NCBI GenBank assembly: GCA_946186115.1
Contig: CAMHLV010000005.1
Span: 1 to 64,000 of the forward strand
DNA length: 64,000 nt
Direction: 5' to 3'
From: an uncultured Prevotella sp.
GTDB lineage: Bacteria; Bacteroidota; Bacteroidia; Bacteroidales; Bacteroidaceae
Below the pieces are notes generated by a model. The model saw only the letters and a list, made by a program, of their open reading frames with translations, had not been told where the DNA came from and did no database searches. Below, in pieces: positions 26,103 to 34,360 of this stretch. The position numbers and the translations under genes are program-made. Positions within the stretch are counted from its first letter, which is position 1. Each line of letters begins with the position of its first letter.

Positions 26103-27841
26103 TAGGCCTGATCATGTACGCCTTTTACGGCACGTCCGCTGGGGTCATTCATGTTTTTGAAAGCCTCATCCCACTCCAAAGCTATTGCCGTAGAGCAGGC
26201 CACGCTAGCCTCAGAGGGTACACTGCGGGCAGCACTCTCGCTGGGGAAGTGTTCGGCAAAGATAGAGCGGTAATAATACTCCTCCTTGTTCTTCGGGGGA
26301 TTGATGGGGAATCGCTCTGCGGCATGTGCCATCTGCTCGTCACTGACAGCTTCTGCCGTAATCTGCTTGAGGGTGTCAATCCACGAATACCCCACTCCAT
26401 CGCTGAACTGTTCCTTCTGTCGCCACGCTACTTCTTCGGGCAACATGTCGGCAAAGGCTTCACGCACTATACGTTTTTCAATGGCCATCGAAGCACCCTG
26501 TGGGGCAACCATTTTGGCTTTTGGGTTGGTTCGCATGGCGACATCAAGGAATTCCTTGTCGAGGAAAGGCACGCGCCCCTCTACACCCCATGCAGAAAGA
26601 CTCTTGTTGGCACGCAGGCAGTCGTAGAGGTGGAGTTTAGAGAGCTTACGAACGGTCTCTTCGTGGAAAGCCTTTGCCGACGGTGCTTTATGGAAATACA
26701 GGTATCCACCGAAAATCTCGTCGGCACCCTCGCCAGAGAGCACCATTTTTATTCCCATCGACTTGATGACTCTCGCCAGCAGATACATGGGCGTTGACGC
26801 ACGTACAGTGGTGACGTCGTAAGTCTCGATAAAGTAGATGACATCGCGGATGGCGTCGAGTCCCTCCTGGATGGTATAGTTGATTTCGTGATGTACTGTT
26901 CCGATGTAGTCGGCCACTAATTTTGCCTTGGCCAGATCAGGCGCTCCCTTGAGTCCTACTGCAAAGGAGTGCAGGCGAGGCCAGTATGCACGTGACTGAG
27001 AATTATCCTCAATACGATGTTCAGAGTACTTCTCGGCAATAGCAGAGATAACAGAAGAGTCTAACCCACCCGACAGGAGTACGCCGTACGGCACGTCAGA
27101 CATGAGTTGGCGCTTGACGGCAGCTTGCAGTGCATCGCGTATGGCACCTACGCTGGCTTCATTGTCCTTCACGGCGTCATAGTCGAACCAGTCACGGTGA
27201 TAGTACCTTATAAAATTGAAAGGTTTAAGAGTTGAAGAATTGAAGTTTTTTTCTCCTTCTTCAATTTTTACATTTTTCAATTCTTCAATTTTTCCATAAA
27301 CGTAGTGTCCCGGCAAGAAGGGCGTGTAATGTTCGCACTGGCCCTCAAGGGCTTTCAGTTCGCTGGCCACATAGATGGTGCCATCGCTGTCGTAGCCGAT
27401 ATAGAGAGGTATCACGCCGATGGGGTCGCGGGCTATCAGGAATTCGTCATGTTCCACATCGTAGAGTGCAAAGGCGAAGATACCATTGAGGTCTTCAAGG
27501 AAGTTGATGCCCTTTTCGCGATATAGGGCAAGAATGACCTCACAGTCACTGCCTGTTTGAAACTCGTATTTCCCTGCATACTGCCTGCGGATATCCTGAT
27601 GGTTATAAATCTCACCATTGACGGCCAGCACGACCTTTTTATCTGGTGAATACAGAGGCTGTCCGCCCGACTCTGGATCTACGATACTTAGTCGTTCATG
27701 TGCCAAGATAGCCGAACCGCCACAATATATACCACTCCAGTCTGGTCCGCGATGACGGATTTTCTGGCTCATACGCAATGCCTTCTGACGCAGTTCCTGC
27801 GTCTGCTCTTTGACGTTAAATATTGATACTATTCCACACAT
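26099..27841 (-). CDS. asnB: Asparagine synthase B, glutamine-hydrolysing
   Basis: Makes asparagine from aspartate, ATP and glutamine. The ATG at 27841 gives MCGIVSIF, so Cys2 becomes the N-terminal nucleophile after Met removal; the longer track start would bury it. 580 residues. The class II amidotransferase domain occupies about 1-210 (RHRGPDWSG, VNGEIYNHQDIR). The synthetase domain carries the PP-loop-type SGGLDSSVISA and LSGEGADEIFGGYLY. Between them, KIEELKNVKIEEGEKNFN onward is a 27-residue insertion coded by an AT-rich palindromic element that also occurs in purF. Forms a minus-strand cluster with purF, 40 bases upstream. Confidence 0.93.
   Translation of the reverse strand: MCGIVSIFNVKEQTQELRQKALRMSQKIRHRGPDWSGIYCGGSAILAHERLSIVDPESGGQPLYSPDKKVVLAVNGEIYNHQDIRRQYAGKYEFQTGSDCEVILALYREKGINFLEDLNGIFAFALYDVEHDEFLIARDPIGVIPLYIGYDSDGTIYVASELKALEGQCEHYTPFLPGHYVYGKIEELKNVKIEEGEKNFNSSTLKPFNFIRYYHRDWFDYDAVKDNEASVGAIRDALQAAVKRQLMSDVPYGVLLSGGLDSSVISAIAEKYSEHRIEDNSQSRAYWPRLHSFAVGLKGAPDLAKAKLVADYIGTVHHEINYTIQEGLDAIRDVIYFIETYDVTTVRASTPMYLLARVIKSMGIKMVLSGEGADEIFGGYLYFHKAPSAKAFHEETVRKLSKLHLYDCLRANKSLSAWGVEGRVPFLDKEFLDVAMRTNPKAKMVAPQGASMAIEKRIVREAFADMLPEEVAWRQKEQFSDGVGYSWIDTLKQITAEAVSDEQMAHAAERFPINPPKNKEEYYYRSIFAEHFPSESAARSVPSEASVACSTAIALEWDEAFKNMNDPSGRAVKGVHDQAY
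27211..27296 (-). repeat. AT-rich palindromic element embedded in asnB
   Basis: TTGAAGAATTGAA-type arms and their inverse (TTCAATTCTTCAA) make an imperfect palindrome read in frame. It aligns without gaps over 27 codons with the purF insertion (64 of 81 bases, 14 of 27 residues). A 15-base piece (ACTTCAATTCTTCAA) is identical to one in the gltB-gltD gap at 39018-39032. Confidence 0.8.
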
Positions 27842-27881
27842 AGTTGTTATTTTTTTAGTTTTGAGTTCTGAAGTTTTGAAG

Positions 27882-29693
27882 TTATAGAGTTTTGGAGTTA
27901 TCCACATAGTTGACGAATGCCTGGTTGACCATGCGTATGCCGCCAGGCGTGGGGTATCGTCCGGTGAAATACCAGTCGCCAGGGTGTTGCGGACAGGCCT
28001 GATGCAATCCCTCGATGCTTTGGAACACCAGTTCGATGGGTGCTTCCATACCCTCAGGACGCAGCATCTCTACTATCTTGCGGTTTATCTCATCCACAGT
28101 AAATGGTGCATAGATGCGTCTGACGTGGTTTTCGGCATTAGGAGTGTTCTTACATGCCTGATACACGTCGTCTATCAGCTGTTGCATTCCCCGTTGGCCG
28201 ATTAGTGCTATTGCTGCACGGAAGGCGCAAAGTTCCTCCAGCCGAGACATGTCGATGCCATAATAGTCGGGATATCTGATTTGCGGTGAACTGCTAACCA
28301 TTACTATCTTCTTTGGATGCAGCCGGTCGAGAATCTTGAAAATACTCTCTCGCAGCGTGGTGCCACGTACTATAGAATCGTCGATGATGACCAAATTGTC
28401 CTCATAAGGTCTCAGACTGCCATAGCTGATGTCATAAACGTGAGCTGCAAGGTCATTGCGCTCGGTTCCCTCGGTGATGAAGGTACGCAGTTTGATGTCT
28501 TTCCATACTACTTTCTCAATGCGCACTTCGCCATGCAGTTTCCTGAAGCCATCGGTCATACCGTAGAAGGCCACCTCGGCAGTGTTTGGGATATACGAGA
28601 AAACCGTAGAGCGTACCGACTGGCGGATATCGTCAGCATCTCCGCAGATAGCTTGCAGTATAGGTTGTGTGAGCTGTTCGCCCAACCGTTTGCGCTCCTG
28701 ATATATGTCGCGGTCGGAGCCTCGGCTGAAATATATGCGTTCAAAGGAACAGCGGTAGTTGCCCTGTGGTTGCAGAATCTGCTCCAGACATACCTTACCG
28801 CTCCTGTGAACCATAAGAGCCTGTCCGGGTTGCAGCTCACGTATGTCGTCAGCCGACAGGTCGAAGGTTGTCTGAATGACTGGACGTTCGGATGCCAGCA
28901 CAAGCACCTCGTCGTCTTGATAATAGAATGCCGGGCGGATGCCCCATGGGTCGCGCACGGCAAACATCTCGCCGCTGCCCGTCAGTCCACACATTACATA
29001 TCCGCCGTCGAAATGTGGCATTGTAGTCTTCAGCACATTGGCCATCGACACGTGGTCGTCAATGTACCGAGTGATATCAGTACCCTCCAAATGTTTTTCC
29101 CTGGCTTCTGCATAGAGCCGTTCCACTTCGCGGTCCAGTCGGTGTCCCATGAGTTCCAGTGTGATGTAGGAGTCGCCATAGATGCGTGGCGACTGTCCCT
29201 GCGAGGTCAACAGGTGAAATACCTCGTCAATGTTAGTCATGTTGAAATTGCCGCAGAGACAGAGGTTCTTGGCTCGCCAGTTGTTACGGCGCAGAAAAGG
29301 GTGTACGTACTGCAATCCGCTCTTCCCAGTAGTAGAATAGCGCAAATGCCCCATCAGCAGTTGAGAATTGAAAAATTGAAGAGATGAAGAATTGATGTTT
29401 CCTGCTCCATCTTCAATAATTCCATCTTCCAATTCTTTGATTTTCCTAAAAATCTCGGTAATGGCATCTTTTCCTTGTGCACGCTCTCGGAACATATATT
29501 CCGTTCCGGCTGGCGCATCCATGTTGACACAAGCCACACCCGCTCCCTCCTGACCACGGTTGTGCTGCTTCTCCATCATCAGATAGAGCTTGTTAAGAGC
29601 ATAGCGCCATGTACCGTATTTCTGTTCGTAGTATGACAGCGGCCTCAATAGGCGAATCATTGCCACACCACATTCATGTTTTAACGCTTCCAT
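27882..29693 (-). CDS. purF: Amidophosphoribosyltransferase
   Basis: First committed step of purine synthesis: transfers glutamine amide nitrogen to PRPP. 603 residues. The start MEALKHECGVAM implies a short propeptide before the nucleophilic Cys8. The amidotransferase domain contains NKLYLMMEKQHNRGQEGAG and GHLRYST; the phosphoribosyltransferase domain contains the PRPP-binding motif VIIDDSIVRGTT. Residues around 83-110 (KIKELEDGIIEDGAGNINSS) are an insertion sharing its sequence and reading frame with one in asnB. It lies between pyrG (28 bases upstream) and asnB, so three glutamine-using enzymes are adjacent on one strand. Confidence 0.9.
   Translation of the reverse strand: MEALKHECGVAMIRLLRPLSYYEQKYGTWRYALNKLYLMMEKQHNRGQEGAGVACVNMDAPAGTEYMFRERAQGKDAITEIFRKIKELEDGIIEDGAGNINSSSLQFFNSQLLMGHLRYSTTGKSGLQYVHPFLRRNNWRAKNLCLCGNFNMTNIDEVFHLLTSQGQSPRIYGDSYITLELMGHRLDREVERLYAEAREKHLEGTDITRYIDDHVSMANVLKTTMPHFDGGYVMCGLTGSGEMFAVRDPWGIRPAFYYQDDEVLVLASERPVIQTTFDLSADDIRELQPGQALMVHRSGKVCLEQILQPQGNYRCSFERIYFSRGSDRDIYQERKRLGEQLTQPILQAICGDADDIRQSVRSTVFSYIPNTAEVAFYGMTDGFRKLHGEVRIEKVVWKDIKLRTFITEGTERNDLAAHVYDISYGSLRPYEDNLVIIDDSIVRGTTLRESIFKILDRLHPKKIVMVSSSPQIRYPDYYGIDMSRLEELCAFRAAIALIGQRGMQQLIDDVYQACKNTPNAENHVRRIYAPFTVDEINRKIVEMLRPEGMEAPIELVFQSIEGLHQACPQHPGDWYFTGRYPTPGGIRMVNQAFVNYVDNSKTL
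29361..29444 (-). repeat. AT-rich palindromic element embedded in purF
   Basis: In-frame segment of about 84 bases, 79 percent identical to the asnB copy over 81 bases with no gap. It contains CATCAATTCTTCATCTCTTC and the inverse GAATTGGAAGATGG, keeping a hairpin-like layout. It is placed before the conserved GHLRYST strand of the amidotransferase domain. Confidence 0.8.
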
Positions 29694-29721
29694 TCTAATC
29701 TTCTATTTTAATAATCTTCTT

Positions 29722-31320
29722 TTATTTCCCGATGCACGCCCTGATGAAGTCCATGAACAGGGGATGCGGGTGCAGCACCGTGGACGAATACTCGGGGTGG
29801 AACTGCGTACCGATATACCAGCGCTTATCGGGTATTTCGACAATCTCAACAAGGCTGGCGGCAGGATTTATGCCGACACACTTCATGCCACCTTTCTCGA
29901 ATTCCTCCAGATACTCGTTGTTGAACTCATAGCGATGGCGGTGGCGCTCACGGATAAGCGTTTTCCCACCATAGGCCTCTGCCGTTCTACTACCCTTTAC
30001 CAGTTTGCAGTCATAGGCTCCCAAGCGCATTGTTCCTCCCTTCTGAGTAACACTCTTCTGTTCTTCCATAAGATCAATGACGAACGTGGAATGGTCTCCT
30101 TCGGCCAGTTCCCTACTTGTAGCATCCTTGTATCCCAGCACGTTGCGGGCAAACTCGATAACCATCATTTGCATGCCCAAACAGATGCCGAAAGTAGGTA
30201 TGTCGTTTTCGCGAGTAAACTCTGCAGCCAGGATCTTGCCCTCGATGCCGCGCTGACCGAAACCAGGACAAATCACTACGCCCGCCATGCCCTGCAGCTG
30301 ACTGGCAATGTTTTCACGTGTGAGGAACTCGCTGTTGATGAAGTGCGTCTTCACCTTACGGTTGTTATAGGTTCCTGCATGGGCAAGACTCTCGAGTATG
30401 CTCTTATATGCGTCCTGCAAGTCGTACTTGCCGACAAGAGCGATATCTATCACCTCGGTAGCCCGTTTGCGGCGCTCCAGGAAATCATGCCACGGCCCCA
30501 ACTCTGGCGTGGTGCCGGGGTCGATGCCCATAGTTTTCAGTATTATGGCATCCAAGCCCTGCCGCTGCATGTTGACAGGAACCTCATAGATGCTGGGCAG
30601 ATCCTGACTCTGTATGACGGCATCGACATTGACGTTGCAGAAGTGGGCCACCTTTTTGCGCAAGTCATAGCTCAGGTCGTGCTCAGTACGCAATACGAGC
30701 ACCTCTGGCTGAATACCCAACCCCTGCAACTGCTTGACACTGGTCTGTGTAGGCTTGGTCTTCAACTCGCCTGCAGCGGCCAGATATGGAACATAGGTAA
30801 GATGTACGTTCAGCGCGCACTGTGGCCCCAGTTCCCAGCGCAGCTGTCGGATAGCTTCAAGGAAGGGCTGGCTCTCAATGTCGCCAATGGTTCCGCCGAT
30901 TTCTGTGATAACAAAGTCAAAAGCATCCCCAAGTCTCAGCATCCTCCTTTTGATCTCATCCGTGATATGCGGCACTACCTGAATGGTTTTCCCGAGATAG
31001 TCGCCGCGTCGCTCGCGCTCGATGACGGAGAGGTAGATGCGTCCCGTCGTCACGCTGTTGTCGCGGGTGGTCTCAATGCCTGTAAACCGCTCATAGTGTC
31101 CCAGGTCGAGGTCGGTCTCCATGCCATCGGCAGTGACGTAGCATTCACCATGCTCATAGGGGTTTAATGTCCCCGGGTCGATATTGATATAAGGGTCGAA
31201 CTTCTGGATGGTAATGCGATAGCCCCGCGCCTGCAACAACTTGCCGAGCGAGGCTGATATTATACCTTTTCCAAGTGACGAGGCAACGCCTCCTGTAATA
31301 AAAATGTATTTTGTTTCCAT
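29722..31320 (-). CDS. pyrG: CTP synthase
   Basis: Makes CTP from UTP using ATP and glutamine. The ATG at 31320 gives METKYIFITGGVASSLGKG, the conserved N-terminus with the P-loop-like ATP site; the track start adds 14 unsupported residues. 532 residues, normal length. The synthase domain shows DPYINIDPGTLNPYEHGE and QVVPHITDEIK; the class I amidotransferase domain shows GICLGMQMMVIEFARN (nucleophilic Cys) and QFHPEYSSTVLHPHPL. A terminator separates it from the upstream glnK-amtB-barrel operon. No convincing promoter of its own was found. Confidence 0.96.
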   Translation of the reverse strand: METKYIFITGGVASSLGKGIISASLGKLLQARGYRITIQKFDPYINIDPGTLNPYEHGECYVTADGMETDLDLGHYERFTGIETTRDNSVTTGRIYLSVIERERRGDYLGKTIQVVPHITDEIKRRMLRLGDAFDFVITEIGGTIGDIESQPFLEAIRQLRWELGPQCALNVHLTYVPYLAAAGELKTKPTQTSVKQLQGLGIQPEVLVLRTEHDLSYDLRKKVAHFCNVNVDAVIQSQDLPSIYEVPVNMQRQGLDAIILKTMGIDPGTTPELGPWHDFLERRKRATEVIDIALVGKYDLQDAYKSILESLAHAGTYNNRKVKTHFINSEFLTRENIASQLQGMAGVVICPGFGQRGIEGKILAAEFTRENDIPTFGICLGMQMMVIEFARNVLGYKDATSRELAEGDHSTFVIDLMEEQKSVTQKGGTMRLGAYDCKLVKGSRTAEAYGGKTLIRERHRHRYEFNNEYLEEFEKGGMKCVGINPAASLVEIVEIPDKRWYIGTQFHPEYSSTVLHPHPLFMDFIRACIGK

Positions 31321-31339
31321 ACTACGTAAGAATAAACGC

Positions 31340-31377
31340 AAAAAACCTCCCCCCTGCCACAAGGCAGAAGAGAGGGG
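31340..31377 (-). terminator. Rho-independent terminator after the amtB operon
   Basis: On the minus strand a stem (CCTCT...CTGCC, loop TTGT, GGCAG...GAGG) is followed by six T. It lies 16 bases after the outer-membrane barrel gene and 20 bases before pyrG. Confidence 0.75.
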
Positions 31378-31392
31378 TGTACCTGGGGAAGA

Positions 31393-32106
31393 TTAAGGTT
31401 GCAGCGTAAAACCGAAAACCAGGTATGCTTTTTGTGAACAGGGGTTTGCCACCACCTGTCCGAAGACGGGTATTGAGAAAGAATCGGTCACCTTGATGTC
31501 TTTCGTCGCCTTCAATGCCAGGTTGGTAACAGCAAATCCTGTTGTACCATACGATGTGGTGGCGAACGGGACGGCACCTGCCGTGGCAGTCCACTCGGCC
31601 CCGCCTAAGCGGAATGGGACATTGGCCTCCAGATAGCTGCTATAGGCGCGGTCGCCGTCCTTGTTAGCACCGTCGTTGCCGGCAATATTGGTGTACCATT
31701 GCAAACTAGCAACCCCGAAGTCGTAGCCGATGTTTGCCTCGAAGAGGTGATTGGTTCCGTGAGCATCATATTTAAAATAGCGGCTTTCAGGATCAAGTCC
31801 TGCGTTAAACCAGTAGTCGGTGATATCGATATTGAATCCACCGACAGTATAAGCCAGCGTGAGGTCAAACTCCTTGGTATCGGCAGGTTCTGTCAGACCT
31901 ACAGAACCCCATGCCGTCAGGCTAAGCCCCTTATAGCTTACACCAAGAGTAGGCTGCAGGGAGACATTGCCCAGATCCTGACCACGCCAGATATACTGAT
32001 TCACTACATCAGCCGCAATAGTGGTTTCTACTTCCTCCTGAGCCTCTGCGGCTGCTGCTACTGTGAGCAACAAGCCTGCGAGGAACAATCCTTTTACCTT
32101 TTTCAT
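31393..32106 (-). CDS. Putative outer-membrane beta-barrel protein (TorF/porin-like) of the ammonium operon
   Basis: 237 residues from the ATG at 32106, with signal peptide MKKVKGLFLAGLLLTVAAAAEAQ. The mature protein opens with TTIAADVVNQYIWRGQDLG, similar in style to the TIGR02001-type putative porins. It then consists of alternating amphipathic strands (VSLQPTLGVSYKGLSLTAWG, EFDLTLAYTVGGFNIDITDYW), ending in a hydrophobic FGFTLQP. No catalytic motif. It follows amtB by 58 bases and is closed by a terminator, so it is probably co-expressed with the ammonium transporter and PII protein. It may let a small nitrogen compound or ammonium cross the outer membrane; that role is inference. Confidence 0.7.
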   Translation of the reverse strand: MKKVKGLFLAGLLLTVAAAAEAQEEVETTIAADVVNQYIWRGQDLGNVSLQPTLGVSYKGLSLTAWGSVGLTEPADTKEFDLTLAYTVGGFNIDITDYWFNAGLDPESRYFKYDAHGTNHLFEANIGYDFGVASLQWYTNIAGNDGANKDGDRAYSSYLEANVPFRLGGAEWTATAGAVPFATTSYGTTGFAVTNLALKATKDIKVTDSFSIPVFGQVVANPCSQKAYLVFGFTLQP

Positions 32107-32164
32107 AATACTATACTTTCTTTCTGTTAATAATATGATTAGAATATATATCTTCATTCCCTAT

Positions 32165-33418
32165 TTAGTTATAGCAGCTCTCTCCATGCTCATAGATATC
32201 GAGACCTTCTTCCTCTATGCGGGCATCCACACGGAGTCCATGCAGCTTCTTGATGCCGAAGAACAGCACCACACCGCAGGCTGCTGCCCAAAGGTCGATA
32301 CACAGCACTCCAAAGCACTCGGCACCGAAGAATCCCCAACCATGACCGTACAGTGCACCATTGCTCGTTGACAGCAGACCGGTCATCAGAGTACCCAGGA
32401 TACCACACACGCCATGAACAGAAGAAGCACCAACGGGATCGTCAATATGCAAAACGTGGTCTATGAACTCAATAGAGAAGACAAGCACCAATCCGCAAGC
32501 CAGTCCAATAATTACTGCACCCATGGGAGACACGAGGTCGCAACCAGCCGTGATACCTACCAATCCTGCCAGCACACCATTCAGTGTCAGCGACAGCGAC
32601 GGTTTGCCATACTTAAACCATGTAGTGAACATCGTTGCCACACCACCAGCTACAGCAGCCAGGTTTGTAGTAAGGAACACATGCGAGATAGCCACACGGT
32701 TCACCTCGCCAGAGGCTGCCAACTGAGAACCAGGGTTAAATCCGAACCATCCAAGCCACAGGATAAACACACCCAGCGAGGCCAAAGTCAGGTTATGACC
32801 GGGGATAGCACGACTCTTACCGTCAGTACCATACTTGCCGATACGCGGACCAAGAGCAATGGCACCGATAAGAGCAAGCACACCACCCACACTATGCACT
32901 ATGGCAGAACCGGCAAAATCGTGGAACACGTCGCCAAACGCCGTCATCATAAATGAGTCTTCAGCATCGTTGCAAAGCCATCCGCCGCCCCAGGTCCAGT
33001 GACCCTCTACAGGGTAAATAATCAGCGAGATGAAAGCCGAATATATCAAGTACATAGAGAATTTCGTGCGCTCAGCCATGGCACCACTTACGATAGTGGC
33101 TGCAGTGGCACAGAATACAGTCTCAAAAATCAGGAATCCCTCTACCGGCAGGTCGCCCTTGTAGAAGCTCAGGTCGCCCCAGTTGGGAGCACCGATAAAG
33201 CCTGCGCCGTCACTTCCAAACATAAAGCCGAAGCCCAGGAAGAAAAACAGCAGCGAGCCGAACATGAAGTCAACAAAATTCTTCATCAGGATGTTTGCCG
33301 TGTTCTTAGAGCGTGTAAAACCCGCCTCACACAGTGCAAAACCAGGCTGCATCCAGAAAACCAACATCGCAGCCAACAACATCCATACGGTATCTAGCGA
33401 TAATGCAATTTCGTTCAT
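32165..33418 (-). CDS. amtB: Ammonium transporter
   Basis: 417 residues with about eleven membrane segments. Family marks include FWMQPGFALCEAGFTRSKN, the ammonium transporter signature in the region DFAGSAIVHSVGGVLAL (with the first pore His), GWFGFNPGSQLA and the second pore-region His in SSVHGVCGILGTL. Conducts ammonium or ammonia across the inner membrane and is normally gated by the PII protein encoded directly upstream (49-base gap). The predicted N-terminus (MNEIALSLDTVWMLLAAML) has no separate signal peptide, as is common in Bacteroidetes members. Likely induced by nitrogen limitation together with glnK. Confidence 0.95.
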   Translation of the reverse strand: MNEIALSLDTVWMLLAAMLVFWMQPGFALCEAGFTRSKNTANILMKNFVDFMFGSLLFFFLGFGFMFGSDGAGFIGAPNWGDLSFYKGDLPVEGFLIFETVFCATAATIVSGAMAERTKFSMYLIYSAFISLIIYPVEGHWTWGGGWLCNDAEDSFMMTAFGDVFHDFAGSAIVHSVGGVLALIGAIALGPRIGKYGTDGKSRAIPGHNLTLASLGVFILWLGWFGFNPGSQLAASGEVNRVAISHVFLTTNLAAVAGGVATMFTTWFKYGKPSLSLTLNGVLAGLVGITAGCDLVSPMGAVIIGLACGLVLVFSIEFIDHVLHIDDPVGASSVHGVCGILGTLMTGLLSTSNGALYGHGWGFFGAECFGVLCIDLWAAACGVVLFFGIKKLHGLRVDARIEEEGLDIYEHGESCYN

Positions 33419-33467
33419 AATCTTAAATTTTTGTGTTTGTGTTGTTTTGTTATCCTAAATCTCTTTC

Positions 33468-33815
33468 TTACTTCTTGTCTCTAAGCACTGTGTCACCATG
33501 TTCTCCGGTACGGATAGACCAGGTGTCTATCATATCACTGACGAAAATACGTCCGTCGCCGATCTCACCAGTGTGAGCCACGCGCAAGATAACGTTTATG
33601 GTGGGCTCAACAAACTGCTCACGGCACACGATGGTTACAGCCACGCGCTCTATCACGTCAGTAGAATACTGAACACCGCGATAGATGCGCTCCTCGCGAC
33701 TCTGGCCGATACCATGCACATTGTGGTATTCGAACCAGTCGATGTCAGACTGCAACAATGCTTCCTTCACATCCTCGAACTTTGTCTTACGGATGATTGC
33801 CTCAATCTTTTTCAT
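33468..33815 (-). CDS. glnK: Nitrogen regulatory protein P-II (GlnK type)
   Basis: 115 residues. MKKIEAIIRKTKFEDVKEAL is the family start. The T-loop region reads IYRGVQYSTDVIERV and keeps the Tyr at the position uridylylated in proteobacteria. TGEIGDGRIFVSDM is the conserved ATP-binding B-loop. The stretch before the T-loop (NVHGIGQSREERIYRG) is diverged from the GRQKGHTE type of enteric bacteria. PII proteins sense 2-oxoglutarate and ATP/ADP and block AmtB; the amtB gene follows. Diverges from gltB across a 545-base region rich in repeated CAYTTTG motifs. Confidence 0.93.
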   Translation of the reverse strand: MKKIEAIIRKTKFEDVKEALLQSDIDWFEYHNVHGIGQSREERIYRGVQYSTDVIERVAVTIVCREQFVEPTINVILRVAHTGEIGDGRIFVSDMIDTWSIRTGEHGDTVLRDKK

Positions 33816-33933
33816 ACCTTAAATCCTTTCTTTTTCTGTTAATACCTTATTATATATAAATGTCTCGTATATTACTTTTTCTCTGGTTTGAGAATTAGAG
33901 TGTTATTACGCTGCACATCTACTAATGCACTGG

Positions 33934-33965
33934 CAAAGGTACGACGATTTGCAAATAAATCAAAG
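33934..33965 (-). promoter_or_regulatory. glnK-amtB promoter (TTTG-N20-TACCTTTG)
   Basis: On the minus strand TTTG (33965-33962) and TACCTTTG (33941-33934) are 20 bases apart. The glnK start lies 118 bases downstream of the -7 box, leaving a long leader. Confidence 0.7.
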
Positions 33966-34035
33966 GTTTTTCTTTCTATTTGAAACCAAAAAATGTTGTA
34001 TTCTGACGTTTTGTAAAGCTTTTCTATGTTTCTGC

Positions 34036-34252
34036 TTTCATTTTGTTGTCATTTTGCAAATAAATAGTGCCATTTCGTTACAAACTGCCATTTTGCAGAA
34101 AAATATCAGCGACGACAAAATAGTTGCCATTATTTCATTGAGAGGATTCTCCATTAGGCGCCCGAATGACAAAGTGTAAAGTCGACAAGGTTTCTAAAAA
34201 GGAAACAGTTTCACTTTGCATAAAATACGGGCCGTTTGATTACAAAGTGTCA
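34036..34252. promoter_or_regulatory. Cluster of CAYTTTG-type repeats, candidate nitrogen-control sites
   Basis: Copies read TTTCATTTTGTT (34036), TGTCATTTTGCAA (34047), TGCCATTTCGTTA (34068) and TGCCATTTTGCAG (34086). On the other strand there is TTACACTTTGTCA (34179-34167); on the plus strand TTTCACTTTGCAT (34209); and on the minus strand TGACACTTTGTAA (34252-34240). The same motif, including the 15-mer GATTACAAArTGTCA, stands in front of glutamine synthetase. The region is AT-rich, so single copies are weak evidence; the number and the shared longer words are stronger. Confidence 0.5.
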
Positions 34253-34288
34253 AAATAGGCGTTTTTGAAGATGAAAAGTAAGCATAAA

Positions 34289-34320
34289 TTTGGTCGTTTG
34301 AACATTTTGTCTTAATTTTG
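34289..34320 (+). promoter_or_regulatory. gltB promoter (TTTG-N20-TAATTTTG)
   Basis: TTTG at 34289-34292 and TAATTTTG at 34313-34320 with 20 bases between. The gltB ATG follows 40 bases after the -7 box. Confidence 0.7.
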
Positions 34321-34360
34321 CAGCCAAATTGAACAAAAAGAAAGAAAAAGTAAGGATAAT

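Larger units (their letters stand above)
33816..34360. other. Divergent regulatory region between glnK and gltB
   Basis: 545 bases with no gene. It carries a complete Bacteroidetes promoter in each direction and, between them, at least six copies of a TnnCAYTTTGyA-like motif listed separately. Confidence 0.6.

Noticed and set aside
29764-31167. Plus-strand ORF of 467 codons
   Set aside because: Antisense shadow of pyrG, which has all its motifs. The ORF at 28317-29387 is the same kind of shadow over purF.
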